Assembly (NCBI RefSeq): GCF_905163445.1
Contig: NC_053197.1
Coordinates: 10,850,001-10,914,000 of the forward strand
Direction: 5' to 3'
DNA from: Pararge aegeria
Lineage: Eukaryota > Arthropoda > Insecta > Lepidoptera > Nymphalidae
DNA: 64,000 nucleotides
Part shown: in pieces, positions 46,055 through 58,179 of the stretch
How the letters are laid out: every line of letters begins with the position of its first letter
How positions within the stretch are numbered: the stretch's first letter is position 1
Translations under genes and position numbers: made by a program
The notes under the pieces: model-generated
Seen by the model: only the letters and a program-made list of their open reading frames with translations
Databases searched by the model: none
Told to the model about the DNA's origin: nothing

Positions 46055-46326
46055 AAAAAATAAAAAATATATAAAATAAATATACTACGACAATACAAAC
46101 ATCGCCATCTAGCCCCAAAGTAAGCGTAGCTTGCGTTATGGGTACTAAGAGGACTGCTGAATATGTTTATGAATAATATACATAAATACTTATAATATAA
46201 ATATAATCACCCAGACACTGAAAAACATTCATGTTCATCACACAAATATTTTTCAGTTGTGGGAATCGAACCATAGGCCTTGGGCTCAGAAAGCTCGCTC
46301 GCTGCCCACTGCGCCAGTCGGCCGTC
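46055..46326 (-). mobile_element. SINE type A, full length
   Basis: The best-kept copy, reverse orientation. Tail AAATAAATATACTACGACAA, GCCATCTAGCCCCAAAGTAA, TTATGGGTACTAAGAGGAC, B-box complement GGAATCGAACC and A-box complement TGCCCACTGCGCCAGTCGGC. Confidence 0.9.
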
Positions 46327-46494
46327 AACCGTGTTTCAATCTATTTCAGAGACGCTAAGATTTTTCCGCATTCGCAAAGAAAGATTTTAAATTAAAACTT
46401 CCCCAAAAAGGATATTTACCTACCTAATGTGAAAACTAGCGTGAAATTCCTGTTTCTAAAGTTAAAGACAGAATAATCAGCAAGTGTACTTTGA

Positions 46495-46556
46495 ATAACT
46501 ACTTCTCATTGTGGGAAGAGATCCGTGCCCTGTAGTGGGTCGGTAATGGGTTGATT
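46495..46556 (+). mobile_element. SINE type B 3' scrap
   Basis: TTCTCATTGTGGGAAGAGAT, CCGTGCCCTGTAGTGGGTCG and GTAATGGGTTGAT; only about 60 bp. Confidence 0.6.
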
Positions 46557-48610
46557 TTTGAACTACATTTAACACTAGTGTTATAAAATAGGGAATTGAA
46601 CAATCATCTCATCATCATTAGAAATATTAGGCGAAAGAAATCACGGTCAATTTCTTGTTATTTCATGAGAAAAAAGTTAGAAGTTGCTTGAGTTGGGGGA
46701 AAATAAAAAGTAAGGTCTAAAAAAGCTTGTTTATGCTAAGGGATTTTTAAAGACCTGCTTTACAATCGCTATTCAGTAACCAGCTTAGAATTTTTATCCA
46801 TTTTTAACAGACAATAAAAGTTCCAAAGAAAGATTCTCGACAAACATAACTGACAAATTAAAATAATTTATCGCGGTCACAATAAATTCGACAAACGGGT
46901 GCATCCAACGACCGCTTTGCCGTTTTGATTCGAACAGCTTTCCGGAAATAACGATTTGACAAGATTTATTATATAAAGGTGTTCACACTAACACGACAAC
47001 ATTGCACACATTTAATTATTGCATATTGCAACCTATTATGCAATAATTAAATGAGATTGGAAATTGATAAAACTCCAAAAAATAAGTAGGTACTTAATAC
47101 CAGGAGGTAAATGTGATAAACAATCCTTTATATTATTAATATAAATGCCAAAGGTTGTCTGTTTGTGTCTCCAGTCTTACCTATCTTCGTTTCCATAGAT
47201 CTTCGTGAACCATGGCACACTAGCTGTTCACCACGGCTTCGACCGCGTTTTTTTGACTGCATCTAGAGATATACTAAATATTTTTTAATTCAGAAAAGAA
47301 ACCGGCAAAACGATCCCATTGAGGATAGGATGCGCACCACAACATAATAACCTCTACCGGTTACTTGTATTTTTTCCATAGAGATCGACGTGATAATGGG
47401 TCGACCATTGAATTAAGAACATAGGGTAGACATAACTCTATCGCGGCGCGCATCCTACATGAAACAGATTTTGACGATATTATGCACTAGCTAAACACTA
47501 GTAAGCATAATGTATACTATACTTATTAGTTTTAAAATATATATTGTAGCTTATGTTTATAGTCCTAAAGACATTAATTAGCAAATATAGTTTTGTCTGA
47601 CGTCTACGCTCCGCCTAAATTAAAGACACAGCTTGGATGACTATAAAGTCAATGTTAATGTCCTACCGAGATACGCCACACCACAATTAGGCCATCGGAA
47701 TGGAAATAAGTAGCTAAGCCAACAAACAGAATAACATCCTTTGCTCCATCGGGACTCGGGTGCGTTGGCCGTAGATCATTCGCTCACATGGTTTTATTTA
47801 TTGTTTCACTCTTTTAATAGGAGTCCTTAAATAGTTTTGATGGACAGCGGAATGAGTAAAACTATCGGATGCTATATAATTCCGCAATAGCCTTAATATC
47901 GGTAGTAGGTATTGATTTACTGTGAGATGGTGATAACAAAAAAAGTACCCGGCTAAGTTTGTTGTGGACTCTTCTTTGGAACCAGGGTGCGTTTGAAACC
48001 CTCGTAGCTTTTGGTTTAAGTTAGCGAGCGAAGTTATCACCATTCCCTTAAAATTATGTAAATAGGTATATAGGTATGTATGAACGCCTCATAAGTGCCA
48101 GTGAAAGGCCTACATAAATAAAGAATTTTGAATTTGAATTTTGTAGGTGTAAGGGGAGTATGGCAGTAATACTAAATAGGTATAAGTCTTTACCCCTAAC
48201 TGGTACCTACGCGGAATCGTGTCGGAACGCTTTATCGCTTGGCAGCACATCTTTTATTTAATTATTATTTAATACTTAATACACGATAAAATTTACTTAT
48301 TATTTCAATTATCAGTAACTTATAACAGGATAGGAGAGAAATTACAGTGTAGGGTTAGGGTGTACACATAATAAGTAAGAAAAAGAAATACGAAAAGAAA
48401 ACACAAATAGATTTAACCATTGAAATAAATATCCAGGTTAAAGCTAGAGCTAGACACAGGCTTTCTCTGACATAGTTGACAGAGTTCTAGAACAAAGACC
48501 CACCCAGCGGTATCAATGTAAGTTGACGGTCTTTACAGGTTATTATCACTTGCTTCTTATGAGGGATGTCCTGGACCGTCGGTCCAGCTTACCGGAGATA
48601 CCCAATTCCA
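46557..48610. other. Intergenic, no gene; minor repeats
   Basis: 47326-47457 has 10-bp inverted ends TAGGATGCGC and could be a tiny foldback element. 48090-48140 resembles a LINE tail (GGCCTACATAAATAAAG then GAATTTGAATTT). No gene seen. Confidence 0.35.
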
Positions 48611-48714
48611 TCCACCACAATCACCAATATAAATAAATAAATAAATAGACGTTATCGAATAAAGAAATGCGATTTGACACAGTCACTTCAGATCGCTGCT
48701 CACCAGGTGGCAAG

Positions 48715-49422
48715 GTGAATGAATGAATGAATGAATACACTTTTATTGTACACCAAAGCAACAAAAAGTAGTTACAAAGATATAAATACAAATCAAGAGA
48801 GTACAATTTGGTGGCCTTATCGCTACATAGCGATTTCTTCCAGGCAACCAATGGCGTAAAAGGAAAAAACATAGAACAAGAGGTAGGTGGTGCAATAAAT
48901 AAGATTTAAAAATTATACAAATATATAAATATAAATAAAATATATATATGTATATAAATATAACTATAATATATATATATATATATATAAATATATTACA
49001 TATAACATCCCCAATTAGTATGAAATACGTAAATAATTCAAATTACACACTTAAAATGATTTTCTTCAGCGTTGTTCGGCTGAAAGAGACAAATAATGAT
49101 CCTTCACTAGTTTCTTGAAGGTCCCAATCGATTGTGCCTCACGGATATCTAACGGCAAGGCGTTCCATATTTTAATAGCCTGAACCGTAAATAATCCGTT
49201 GAAGAATGAGGATTTGTGACCAGGCACCTTCAAGACTAACTTCCTCGTAGAACGAAGTTCGTCTGGGAGTCCTACAAGGTGCACAAAAATGCGAATAAAA
49301 CTAATAATTGATTGCGCCTTTTGAGAAAAATTTATACATTTAATACACCTTCTACCTCTCTTAGGTTGGACGCTTGAAAAAGTTGATAATAATAACAATA
49401 GTATTATTTTGGTCGTAAACAT
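48715..49422 (-). mobile_element. Non-LTR LINE remnant: C-terminal RT end plus 3' region
   Basis: The minus-strand frame 49066-49422 ends with the familiar extreme C-terminus of CR1/Jockey-type polyproteins: 'HLVGLPDELRS', 'FFNGLFTVQAIKIWNALPLD', 'IGTFKKLVKDHYL'. No catalytic RT residues are included. The AT-rich stretch 48900-49060 and a block with GTGGCCTTATCGCTACATAG and (GAAT)n at 48715-48735 lie on the 3' side. The latter block recurs at 49965-50095, so two elements may abut. Confidence 0.75.
48936..49000. repeat. AT microsatellite
   Basis: (TA)n runs with short interruptions; part of the AT-rich sequence downstream of the LINE frame. Confidence 0.85.
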
Positions 49423-49685
49423 ACATTTCTGATCTTAAAAGAACAGCTATACTTAGCTTATCTACGTACACTGAAAAATCTTATTTATTATTTATTTATA
49501 TTATTTATTAAAATAAATAATTAGATCCAGATCTACGCAAGCTGAATGCTAAAGAGACTTTGTGTGTAACGCTACATTTGTTATTTCAAAAGAATAGATT
49601 CGGAGATCACATACACACTGAAAGTCAACCGATTGACCAACCGGTCGCAAACCTCATGGTCTTGGGTCGCTTGTTTTCAGGGGCT

Positions 49686-49835
49686 TTAAGCGACTTGTTT
49701 GATATCTTTTGTCCACAATGCTGCATTTGTACTTGCCATTCCAGCACATTTCCACTTCAGCATCGCGACTCGTTGAACTGCGTCGGTAACACTAGCTAGT
49801 AAGTTCTCCAAATTTCTGATTCGATCACCGTGCCT
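49686..49835 (-). mobile_element. RTE-type LINE fragment
   Basis: The minus-strand translation is related to 'RNVEIRRRTKVTDIAQRVAK' at 55520-55580: a run ending in 'VQRVAMLKWKCAGMAS' followed by 'WTKDIKQVA'. Short and broken. Confidence 0.6.
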
Positions 49836-49964
49836 GACTTTGAGCTGAATATATCTTGGTTTATGGGAGATAAAAACCAACAAAAAATAATAATATTTAC
49901 AAAAGAATTGATATTTCATGAAGAGCACCCTTATAAAACCGTGGTTTGATGATTTTTTGCTTAT

Positions 49965-50095
49965 TATTATTAAACTCTTTATTTGTATACCACAACATGA
50001 ACATATTTCAAATATAACAAAAACAGAAACATATCGAAAGAAGTAGTAATACAAAAGGCGGCCTTATCGCTTTATAGCGATCAGGCTGCTTATGT
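49965..50095 (-). mobile_element. LINE/SINE 3' tail fragment
   Basis: Shares GGCCTTATCGCTTTATAGCG and the TTTATTTGTATACCA-type start with 48715-48860. Antisense, noncoding. Confidence 0.5.
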
Positions 50096-50239
50096 ACAGT
50101 ATGAAACTTATGCACCATTGTACGGATACGGAACCCTTGTGTGCTAGTTCAACTGGCTTTTAGCTGTTTTTTTAATCATTACGAATTACACAAATTACAG
50201 AAGCTACATGAAACTAGAATAGACTGAGTAGGTAATACC

Positions 50240-50625
50240 TAAATATAAAAATAACGAAATACGAGGCCTATAAAGCGCAACGACGAAAAACAAATTTCAA
50301 ACCTCCGATACAAATATTCCAATGCATATAGTGTACATTATTCTTATAGTCAAGCCCTTTCATTTGATACTCATAATATTGAGGGAGTTGTGAAAAACAT
50401 TATAATGTAATTCGCCTTTTTGTGGCGGCGGCCATCTTGAACCGATTTTCATTGATCATAGCTAAGTACACTCCAGACTAACTCACCTTCCTAACAAAAA
50501 CAAAAAAAATTAAAATCGTTTCATCCTTTCAGGAGGTACGATGCCACAGTCATGCACATACACACACGTACACATAAGACTTAAAACACCCCATCGTTTT
50601 TGCGTCGAGGTTAAAAAAGTCTAAA
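50240..50625 (+). mobile_element. Dispersed arthropod repeat, class unknown
   Basis: Recognised by GCCATCTTGAACCGATTTTC, ACTCCAGACTAACTCACCTT, TACGATGCCACAG and TTTTTGCGTCGAGGTTAAAA, a widespread noncoding repeat of lepidopteran genomes as I know it. No terminal structure is visible. Confidence 0.45.
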
Positions 50626-51403
50626 AGGGGAAATAACAGCAGTATTAAATAAAATTGAATAAAAGGCAAGTAATATCAATTAATAGTAGGTATCGGTACC
50701 CACGGCGATTACGTATATAAATCGTTGGCTCATATTGGATGTCTGTGTCGCCATAAATATTAAATATCGACGCCGTTAAAAATATCCCCTTACAGTTTAC
50801 GAGAGCGCTCACCGACATGTTTACGTACGGGAGGAGGCAATCAATTGACTTTTTTCGTTCATTCTACATATTTATGGAGTTTTTTTCTCATACACGCACG
50901 CTTTCTCAATATGCATATTGCAGCATCTACAGACGTGCCAACGAGTAGAGACTAAAGATGCCAAGAGACGTCGTCGTTATGGCTAATATTCGGCGTTCTC
51001 TAAGTAGGTATATCTAAAATAAATAACCTAATTATAAGCTGCCAAAGACGTTACCATGATTATAAATAGGTACAGCTAAGTACTTATATCGCTACTGATT
51101 AATTACTGACAAGACTCAAGTGGTCTGGAGCTTGGAACAAGTTTTTTGATGTGAAACATCTATAAGCGAGTAAACGTAAACCACGTAAAAAGATTTTTGG
51201 CGTGGAGATACATGCCGTTGCGACGCATCGCCACGCTACTATACGTAGTCCATACGACTGAGTGTGTATATACAGTATTTTTTACTACGTTACACACGTG
51301 AGGATAGGCTGTGTTTTACTTAAAAAAACTATTTATAGCAAAAAAATATGTCTGAATAAGTACTGAATATAATACAAAGAAAGCAAAATCACACTATGAT
51401 TGT

Positions 51404-51547
51404 CAATGGCGTGCATATCGTTTATGACCAGGGTAGGCATAAAGCAGGAAGATGGCACAAAATGAAAAAATCCTCCTACTTTAGGAGTAATATAAAAAAA
51501 GTTATGGTAGGCGGTGCTTTTACGAATGTATGAACTGCATGCCACTG
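51404..51547. mobile_element. hAT-like MITE, 144 bp, exact 8-bp target duplication
   Basis: Ends CAATGGCGTGCA and TGCATGCCACTG. Identical 8-bp flanks ATGATTGT at 51396-51403 and 51548-51555. Same family as 2919-3035 and 13095-13298. Confidence 0.88.
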
Positions 51548-51869
51548 ATGATTGTAATGTCATAGATCTTTTCATTATGCCACATCTGATTCCTGTTGTA
51601 ATCTGTTATTTTATGCAAATACCTTACAAAAACAATTTCGATGTTTCCCATCGGCCAAACGTCCCGTGACGGCTCACACATTTTTTTGTACGTACGTTTT
51701 TCCAGCTATAAGTTGTGTCACCTCAGTATATATATATTTTTTCTATTAATTAATATTAAGGTAAGCCTGACAATTATTCACATGATTAACATGCACTATT
51801 TCCTTTTTATCGTCGATTGAAATAATTTTATTGAAATATTCCGTATAATATTAAAAATCGAATAATGGC

Positions 51870-51920
51870 GGTTAACTGCCACCAAGTCCATTCCCGACAC
51901 GCACCAATTTCTATGTTAAC
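51870..51920 (+). mobile_element. SINE type B head scrap
   Basis: GGCGGTTAACTGCCACC then CATTCCCGACACGCACC: both ends of a type B tRNA-like head with the centre lost. Confidence 0.4.
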
Positions 51921-51999
51921 AGTAATAGATTTATTTATGTGTTAACGCATAACCCTTAGTTTGTATGTGCAGAAAAATCGGTGGATAAGTAAGTTTGAC

Positions 52000-53070
52000 C
52001 GTGTTAGGTATGTTGGTACTCTTAATATTTTTTATTTTTAGTGTTTTTTCCTTCAGGTCCACAAAATACCAATATATACAAAATATTGTAAACTTTAGTT
52101 TACAATATTTTGGTACCGTGTGGCCCGACCCAACCTCACAAAAACACGAGAATTCGACAGCCAATCTGGAATTTTGGAATAAGAAGTTGACATGTCTATA
52201 GAATGCTACTCGTATTAATATTCGAGATGTTGCGGTACAGTGCTTTATTGGCGTTTAAATTGTTACTAATCGATGACATTATCGTTTGTTATTTTGTACC
52301 CGAGTGAATAATTTGAGATCCAATCTCGCACTTGGGGGACTTGGGAACTGGTAAAACGGGTCACTGGCTACGGAACTAATAATTAAGGGCAGATAGCTAT
52401 AAAAATCTGGACGTCTATTTCGAAATACGAAATATTTATTTACATACCTACTTGTCTACCTACTGTTAATTTGGTGAAGATTCATATCAATTAATTTAAA
52501 AACGAGATATCTTAGATTAGTTAGTACCGTAGGTAGCAGGTACCTACTCTATCTAAATAACTGTACCATATCTACTTAATACGAAATGTACTTCCCTACT
52601 CATATCTTCTTAACAAATTTTTAATACTTTTTAGAAACAAATAGGTTCCACTACCAAATTGTATCGATTTTTTTCCTATCGGTCAAGAGAAATCTTTGAC
52701 ATGATATTATTGAAACTCAAAGTCTACAAATAGATATTATTTTCAATGGAACTGGGCCCACTTTTTCTTTTTTCTTTAGAAAAGTTTTTTTTTTATATCC
52801 ATGACTTAGCCCATGACTGCAATACCAGAACTCTAAGGGGCGACACGTCTTTGTCTGTACAGCTTGATAACAAGCCCGGCCGAAGCCGCCCAAAAGATAA
52901 CTACTCACTCTAGCACCGATATCAAATGGAGATTCTACTGAACGAACGAACTATTACCTACAGTGAACTAAAACTATTACTACCTACATCGTTAGCCCTG
53001 GTGGTTAAATTTGGACCGTATTCTTAGAATGCATCGTCTCTTACCACTAATTGAGTTCGCAGTCAAGCAG
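52000..53070. other. Intergenic, no gene
   Basis: 52840-52890 is an inverted scrap and 52990-53070 a sense scrap of SINE type C-like sequence. Otherwise AT-rich with nothing recognised. Confidence 0.35.
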
Positions 53071-53089
53071 ATTTTTATTCATTGTAAAA

Positions 53090-53690
53090 GTCAAAGGGGG
53101 AAACCAACTGTCAACCTCACCTGCTCGCGGCACTCCCTGCTAGATAACTGACGAGGCTCTGACGACCGAGCTGTGGCGGTATATCCTCTAACGCCTGACT
53201 GGGCAACCAGCCAAAAGAGGTTTCAGTAACCTTAAGATCAAAATAATCTTAAAAAGCACTGGAGCAGAAGGCAAGGGGACACCACTGCTACTAATATTCC
53301 CAAGAAAGTCATCATGAAGGTACAAACTGAGAGAGCACGATCGCCATGCGAACCGCTTAGCCACCGGCGCCGCTCTGCTTCCGGGGCAAGCGGTGGGAAA
53401 TGTGCTACCGGCCACGGGCCAGTAGGAGACCAGGCTTCCCGTGGAAATTCAGCTACTGGAACATTTGTCAAACTTCGTTAAATTCATACAATTGGAACTT
53501 GGAATGTACGCGGCTTACTGAGCCCCGGGAAGTTAAATATTTTGGAGAAGGAGATATCCAGATGCCGCCTGAACATCTGTGGTCTCAGTGAAACACACTG
53601 GAAGGGCAATGGTTATTTTCTTACCGACTCCTATGCCGTATTATTTTCTGGAAATGATAATATGGCGCATACCTATTACCCAAATATAAA
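53090..53690 (+). mobile_element. RTE-type LINE 5' end: leader and start of endonuclease
   Basis: A GC-rich leader precedes a frame (about 53489-53692) encoding 'TIGTWNVRGLLSPGKLNILE' and 'LNICGLSETHWKGNGYFLTD'. These are the first two motifs of the apurinic-type endonuclease (N in WNVR, E in SETHW). The frame ends at TAA after leaving the match at about 53660. Only the first ~60 residues of the domain remain. Non-homologous DNA separates it from the 3' fragment at 55183, so these are probably different insertions. Confidence 0.75.
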
Positions 53691-53699
53691 CTAAAAAAA

Positions 53700-55005
53700 T
53701 TATACTGGGAACCTACCTATTTAACTATGTTGAAATATTTCGAAAACATGTAGTAGGTACTAAGCCAGGGAAATAATCGTTTTCTTTTCCTCAAAATATA
53801 CATTTTCTAATTTTAGATCCAGTATGTAAATTAAACGTTAATAGACAGTACTTCATCATAACAAGTTATCCCAACTTACGCTCGCAAATAAACGCAACAG
53901 GCTCTCGGTTCAACGCGGAACCAGACGATATTACACGAGCATTAATCACATTTCTCACCTTTAACTTAAACATTGTTACTAAACAGCATTCAAGCCGTTA
54001 AGCATCCCGATAAATCTCTTAGGACGCCTACGACCTCTCGAACACGTATTAATATTTAATTGTAGACGCGATATCATCAAACGACGCATAACTAACTGTT
54101 AATAAACTGTATTGTTGACGTGAATTATCCTCATAAGTCTGCCGAACGAGGCTGGATTCTAAGCGAATTGGGGATTATTTTGTAAGACTGTTCGTTGTTA
54201 TTTCGATCACACGTCTCTTAAACAAATCTCATAAATCTCTTGTCTAAACTAAATTGAGAGTTCTTAAAGTATAATTATCTTTTTTAATCTGTATCCCCTG
54301 GAAAAGAAAAGCACTATTTTTAGACATGTTAATTTAGTTTCGTTTGGAGATTTACATACAACCGAAATTAAAAAAAAAGCCACACAAACTGGTGATCTGG
54401 ACAAGAGTCCTATTCATGCCTCATTGAATTTATTAAGAAGGCTTCACTTATGGGCGATCTTATAAAATGTACCTAATGTGGTACTCTTGGTAAGAAGATT
54501 TTCCATCTTTCAAACTTCTTGAGACCTTATCGAGTTTTGTTAAAGTCAGTGGTGCAAATTCGACTGTATAAATGTATTCTTATCAGTTCAATTTAGAATA
54601 AATATTATTGTAACTACAGCCGAATTTACCTCATTTATTTTATTACTTTGTTTCTTCTTTGTAATGATTTTGTGTTCTCAACACCGGCTATTGAAGATAT
54701 CGAATGAATTCATAATAGGCACTCCGTTCGATCATCAGTAAAGAGTATGTCGCCTCAGGAAAAGCTCGAATCCAATAAACGCCATAAATAACAGCATCGT
54801 GGCAACCACCACGGATCCCGTAACAGCTAATATTATCTGTCCGTACACAACACAACAATAAAAAATAAACGAACTCGCCGATAACCGTACATCATGTTTA
54901 TTAGTTACGATAATTTACAACAACCAGGTATATATGCAACTTGATCGATTCTACAGTGGTGTCGTATATTTATTGTAATTATGTTCGTCTCGTGTGGTGC
55001 GCCCA
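53700..55005. other. Intergenic, no feature seen
   Basis: AT-rich. No gene or recognisable repeat apart from simple A/T runs. Confidence 0.4.
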
Positions 55006-55182
55006 TCAAATGCTTAAACTGTTTATTAAGAACTAATAATATTTGCATAATAGTATTCTATTAAGGTAGAGTTCCGATACAGCTATAGCGATCTATAGCG
55101 ACAAGCAGTGTAGTTTTCCCGCGCCATTATTATTAAGAACTATTTTAAACTGTTAATAAGAACTAATAATATTTGCAAAATA

Positions 55183-55818
55183 GTTTTGTTGACGAATACG
55201 TGTACCTAGGGCACACGATCCAGTTAGGTAGGTCCAATTTCGAGAAGGAGGTGAACCGCCAAATCCAACTCGGATGGGCAGCGTTCGGGAAACTTCGTGA
55301 CATCTTTTCGTCAAAAATCCCTCAGTGCCTGAAGACGAAAGTCTTCAAAAAGTGCGTGTTGCCAGTGATGACCATATAAAAACTATAAATACCAATCCCT
55401 GTGTGGTTCTGAAACAAGGTCGTTAACTGTGGGCCTCATAAGAAGGCTCAGAGACACTCAGCGGGCGATGGAGAGAGCTATGCTCGGAGTATCTCTACGC
55501 GATCGAATCAGAAATGTGGAGATTCGTAGAAGAACCAAAGTTACCGACATAGCTCAACGAGTAGCGAAGCTGAAGTGGCAATGTGCCGGGCACATAGTTC
55601 TGAGAAAGGATGGACGTTGGGGTCCCAAGGTGCTGGAATGGCAGCCCCGAACTGGTAAGCGCAGCGTTGGTCGACCCCCAACGAGGTGGACAGACGACAT
55701 TAAGCGCGTCACAGGTAGCCGCTGGATCCAAGCGGCACAGAACCGTGGAATTTGTAACTCCCTACAAATATTTATGTCCAGCAGTGGACGTCTTTCGGTT
55801 GATATGATGATGATGATG
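55183..55818 (+). mobile_element. RTE-type LINE, 5'-truncated, C-terminal RT end
   Basis: Two frames cover the 3' end. 55173-55379 encodes 'YVYLGHTIQLGRSNFEKEVN' and 'KVFKKCVLPVMTI'. After a frame break near 55380-55430, 55429-55760 encodes 'GLIRRLRDTQRAMERAMLGV', 'DIAQRVAKLKWQCAGHI' and 'GKRSVGRPPTRWTDDIKRVT'. It ends with CAGTGGACGTCTTTCGGTTG and (ATG)n at 55803-55818. The palm catalytic box is not included. The longest RTE copy in the window. Confidence 0.9.
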
Positions 55819-55905
55819 ACGTTACAGCTATAGCGATCTATAGCGAAAAGCAGTGTCGTCCGCCCGCGCCATTATTGTTTGCCATGGCACGTTTCAAAAC
55901 AATTT

Positions 55906-56165
55906 GACGGCCGACTGGTGCAGTTGGCAGCGACCCTGCTTTCCGAGTCCAAGGCTGTGGGTTCGATTTCCAAAACTGGAAAATGTTTGTGTGATGAATG
56001 TATGTTTTTCAGTTTCTGGGTGTTTACCTGTATATTATAAGTTTTTATGTACATTATAACTAAAAATATTCAACAGTCATCTTAGTACCCATACCACAAG
56101 CTACGCTTACTTTGGGGCTAGATGGCGATGTGTGTATTGTCGAAGTTTATTTAGTAATATTTATT
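55906..56165 (+). mobile_element. SINE type A, full length
   Basis: A box CGACTGGTGCAGTTGGCAGC, B box GTGGGTTCGATTTCC, body through TCATCTTAGTACCCAT, tail GGGGCTAGATGGCGATGTGT then (TTTA)-type end. Confidence 0.9.
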
Positions 56166-57119
56166 TGAATAATAATTAAAATCGTAACCTATTTAGTTAG
56201 AGTACTGATTGTAATGTCTCTAGCGATAATGATGCCGTGTATTTCGTCCACTCCAGTAGCCGCCACTGAGGGTGGCGTGCCCATCACTTAATTAAGCTGT
56301 TTATTTAAGAAATAATAAATAATTATAATCGAATATTATTTAATTAAGTAGAGCTCCGCTCACAGTGTATAGCGAAAATGACGCCATTTTACGCGCTATA
56401 GCCACTTTGCAGAATAAATAAAGTGAAATGCTTCACGAAAACTGTTATTATGATGTTAAAGAATATTGATTACAAACTGAATAATTTTCATTCGTAATAA
56501 AATTTATGGAACATTTCATTGGATTGGTTACTAATTTATTTATTTATTGTTATTTTCAATTTTATTACACCTATGTGTTTCTTTTAATTTAATTAGACAT
56601 TTAATTAAGGTTAATTTTGTAAATGTGTTAATATCCATGAACCAAATTTGCACACTATTAATTTAGTAGAATGTTATGCCCTCTAAACTGACTGTATTGT
56701 TATCTTGATATGATTTTTACTAAAAAAGAATACGGAATAATAATAATAAGCCTTCAAATACATTAATTTCATAAAAATTTTGGTCTGGTGGTAGAGAGGA
56801 TTTGAGCGTGGCTAGTTACCTGATGCCGCCAGATCTATGGTAGATGTATGGCGCCAGATCGCACCGGACGTTCGGAACTGAACCTTAACGTTTCTATATG
56901 AAATTTAATATTGAATTAGCCCAATATTAAACGTTTTTAGTGGATTTTTTATTAGAAATATTTAATGTGTAAATGGCATTTATTTCAATCAATAACGTTA
57001 TGATTTATATTCATTATCTTCCAATACGCCATTACGGGTATAGATTTTTATGGTATTTTTTTAATAGCTGAGAATTTTCGGTGCGTCGCGTCGTTTAATT
57101 ACGTCGTTTAATCGTATAA

Positions 57120-57470
57120 AAACTAGATGTTGCCCGCGACTTCAGCCGCGCTATTTCCGGTATATCACAAATCCCGGAATCCAAAATCAAACATGTAGTA
57201 CATTATTTTTATGTATCATTAAAAATATCCGCGACGCACGCCAGTAAAGTTCCCAGTTGGTATGATTTTTTCCGACATCTTTTACAATCATATATTCCAG
57301 CCAATTTACGGGAAAGACATAATGAATTATATACAATAAAACCTGTGAATCATTCTGTCCATTAGTAACAACCGTTTGAAAATCCGTACGTCTTTGAATT
57401 TTTCGCGCCCGGACAGACAGACATAGTTTCATTATATGTATCTCATCGATATATCCAGCCATACTAGATT
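57120..57470 (-). mobile_element. Dispersed repeat, possibly Helitron end (inverted)
   Basis: Starts CTAGATGTTGCCCGCGACTT, the inverse of the GAAGTCGCGGGC...CTAG end seen at 26640. The rest to 57470 is noncoding; the open frame on the minus strand looks accidental. Confidence 0.35.
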
Positions 57471-57759
57471 TTAATGAGGCTATTAAAATCTGTGATGATT
57501 TTTATTTATTTGATTAAAATTAGAAGAAAGATATCCTTCCTGTTGGGCATTTATCTCTCTCTTGCTTAACGTGGGATACGTTATGTAAATCAACATATTA
57601 TCTTGTTTAAACTTGTAGACATGTTTCAAACGAACGAAGGTTCAAACTATTATTTTGGGTTCAACATATTTTTTTACAACCGCCCGAAGCAACCAGACAT
57701 AGTATGCCATATCTACTCCTAACAGTTCAAACCGCTGCGAACTTAGATTGCATCTACCT

Positions 57760-57990
57760 ACCATTAGATGAGATTTCAGTGCTTTGTGGAGAGGGCAGAT
57801 CAGAGTACAGTTGTCAACAAACCTGTCTCTTCCAGCAGGTGTCGTACGAGGCGGCGTGAACCTAACTTAAAACGGGTACTACTACCATCTACATAATAAT
57901 ATAATTAACCGTCTCCCAAGCAATTGAGGACAAATCCTGGTGGGTAGAGGCCTTTAGTCCAGAAGTGTACTATTAAAGGCTATATATAAT
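57760..57990 (+). mobile_element. LINE-tail-like repeat fragment
   Basis: Contains GGGTAGAGGCCTTTAGTCCA and AGTGTACTATTAAAGGCT, shared with 4440-4510. Class uncertain. Confidence 0.35.
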
Positions 57991-58179
57991 AAATAATTCA
58001 TTGGTTCAAAAAGGGTACACAGAATATCAATACAACAGTAAAAAGAAAAGAATAGGATACAACACAAGAATTAAAACGATTTCACATGATATAAGTATAA
58101 GTAAAACTTAGATACCTTTGAGCTATATAACGAAACAAGGGAAATAACTGTTAATACACACTTTTGCAAACAAGGTTTA

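Larger units (their letters stand above)
55005..56410. repeat. Local repeat units carrying RTE and SINE insertions
   Basis: Unit 1 (about 55005-55138) has GCCCATCAAATGCTTAAACT, AAGAACTAATAATATTTGCA, CAGCTATAGCGATCTATAGC and GCAGTGTAG. Unit 2 repeats these at 55148-55182 and 55821-55872, interrupted by the RTE fragment. A degenerate third unit lies at 56270-56410 (GTGCCCATCACTTAATTAAG, TATAGCGAAAATG). Each is about 130 bp without insertions. Confidence 0.7.

Noticed and set aside
53188..53471. Minus-strand proline/arginine-rich ORFs
   Set aside because: They overlap the GC-rich leader of the RTE element on the opposite strand.
53489..55818. One large RTE element spanning both the endonuclease start and the RT end
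   Set aside because: About 1.5 kb between the parts shows no RTE similarity, and the 3' fragment is embedded in a local repeat unit, so separate insertions fit better.
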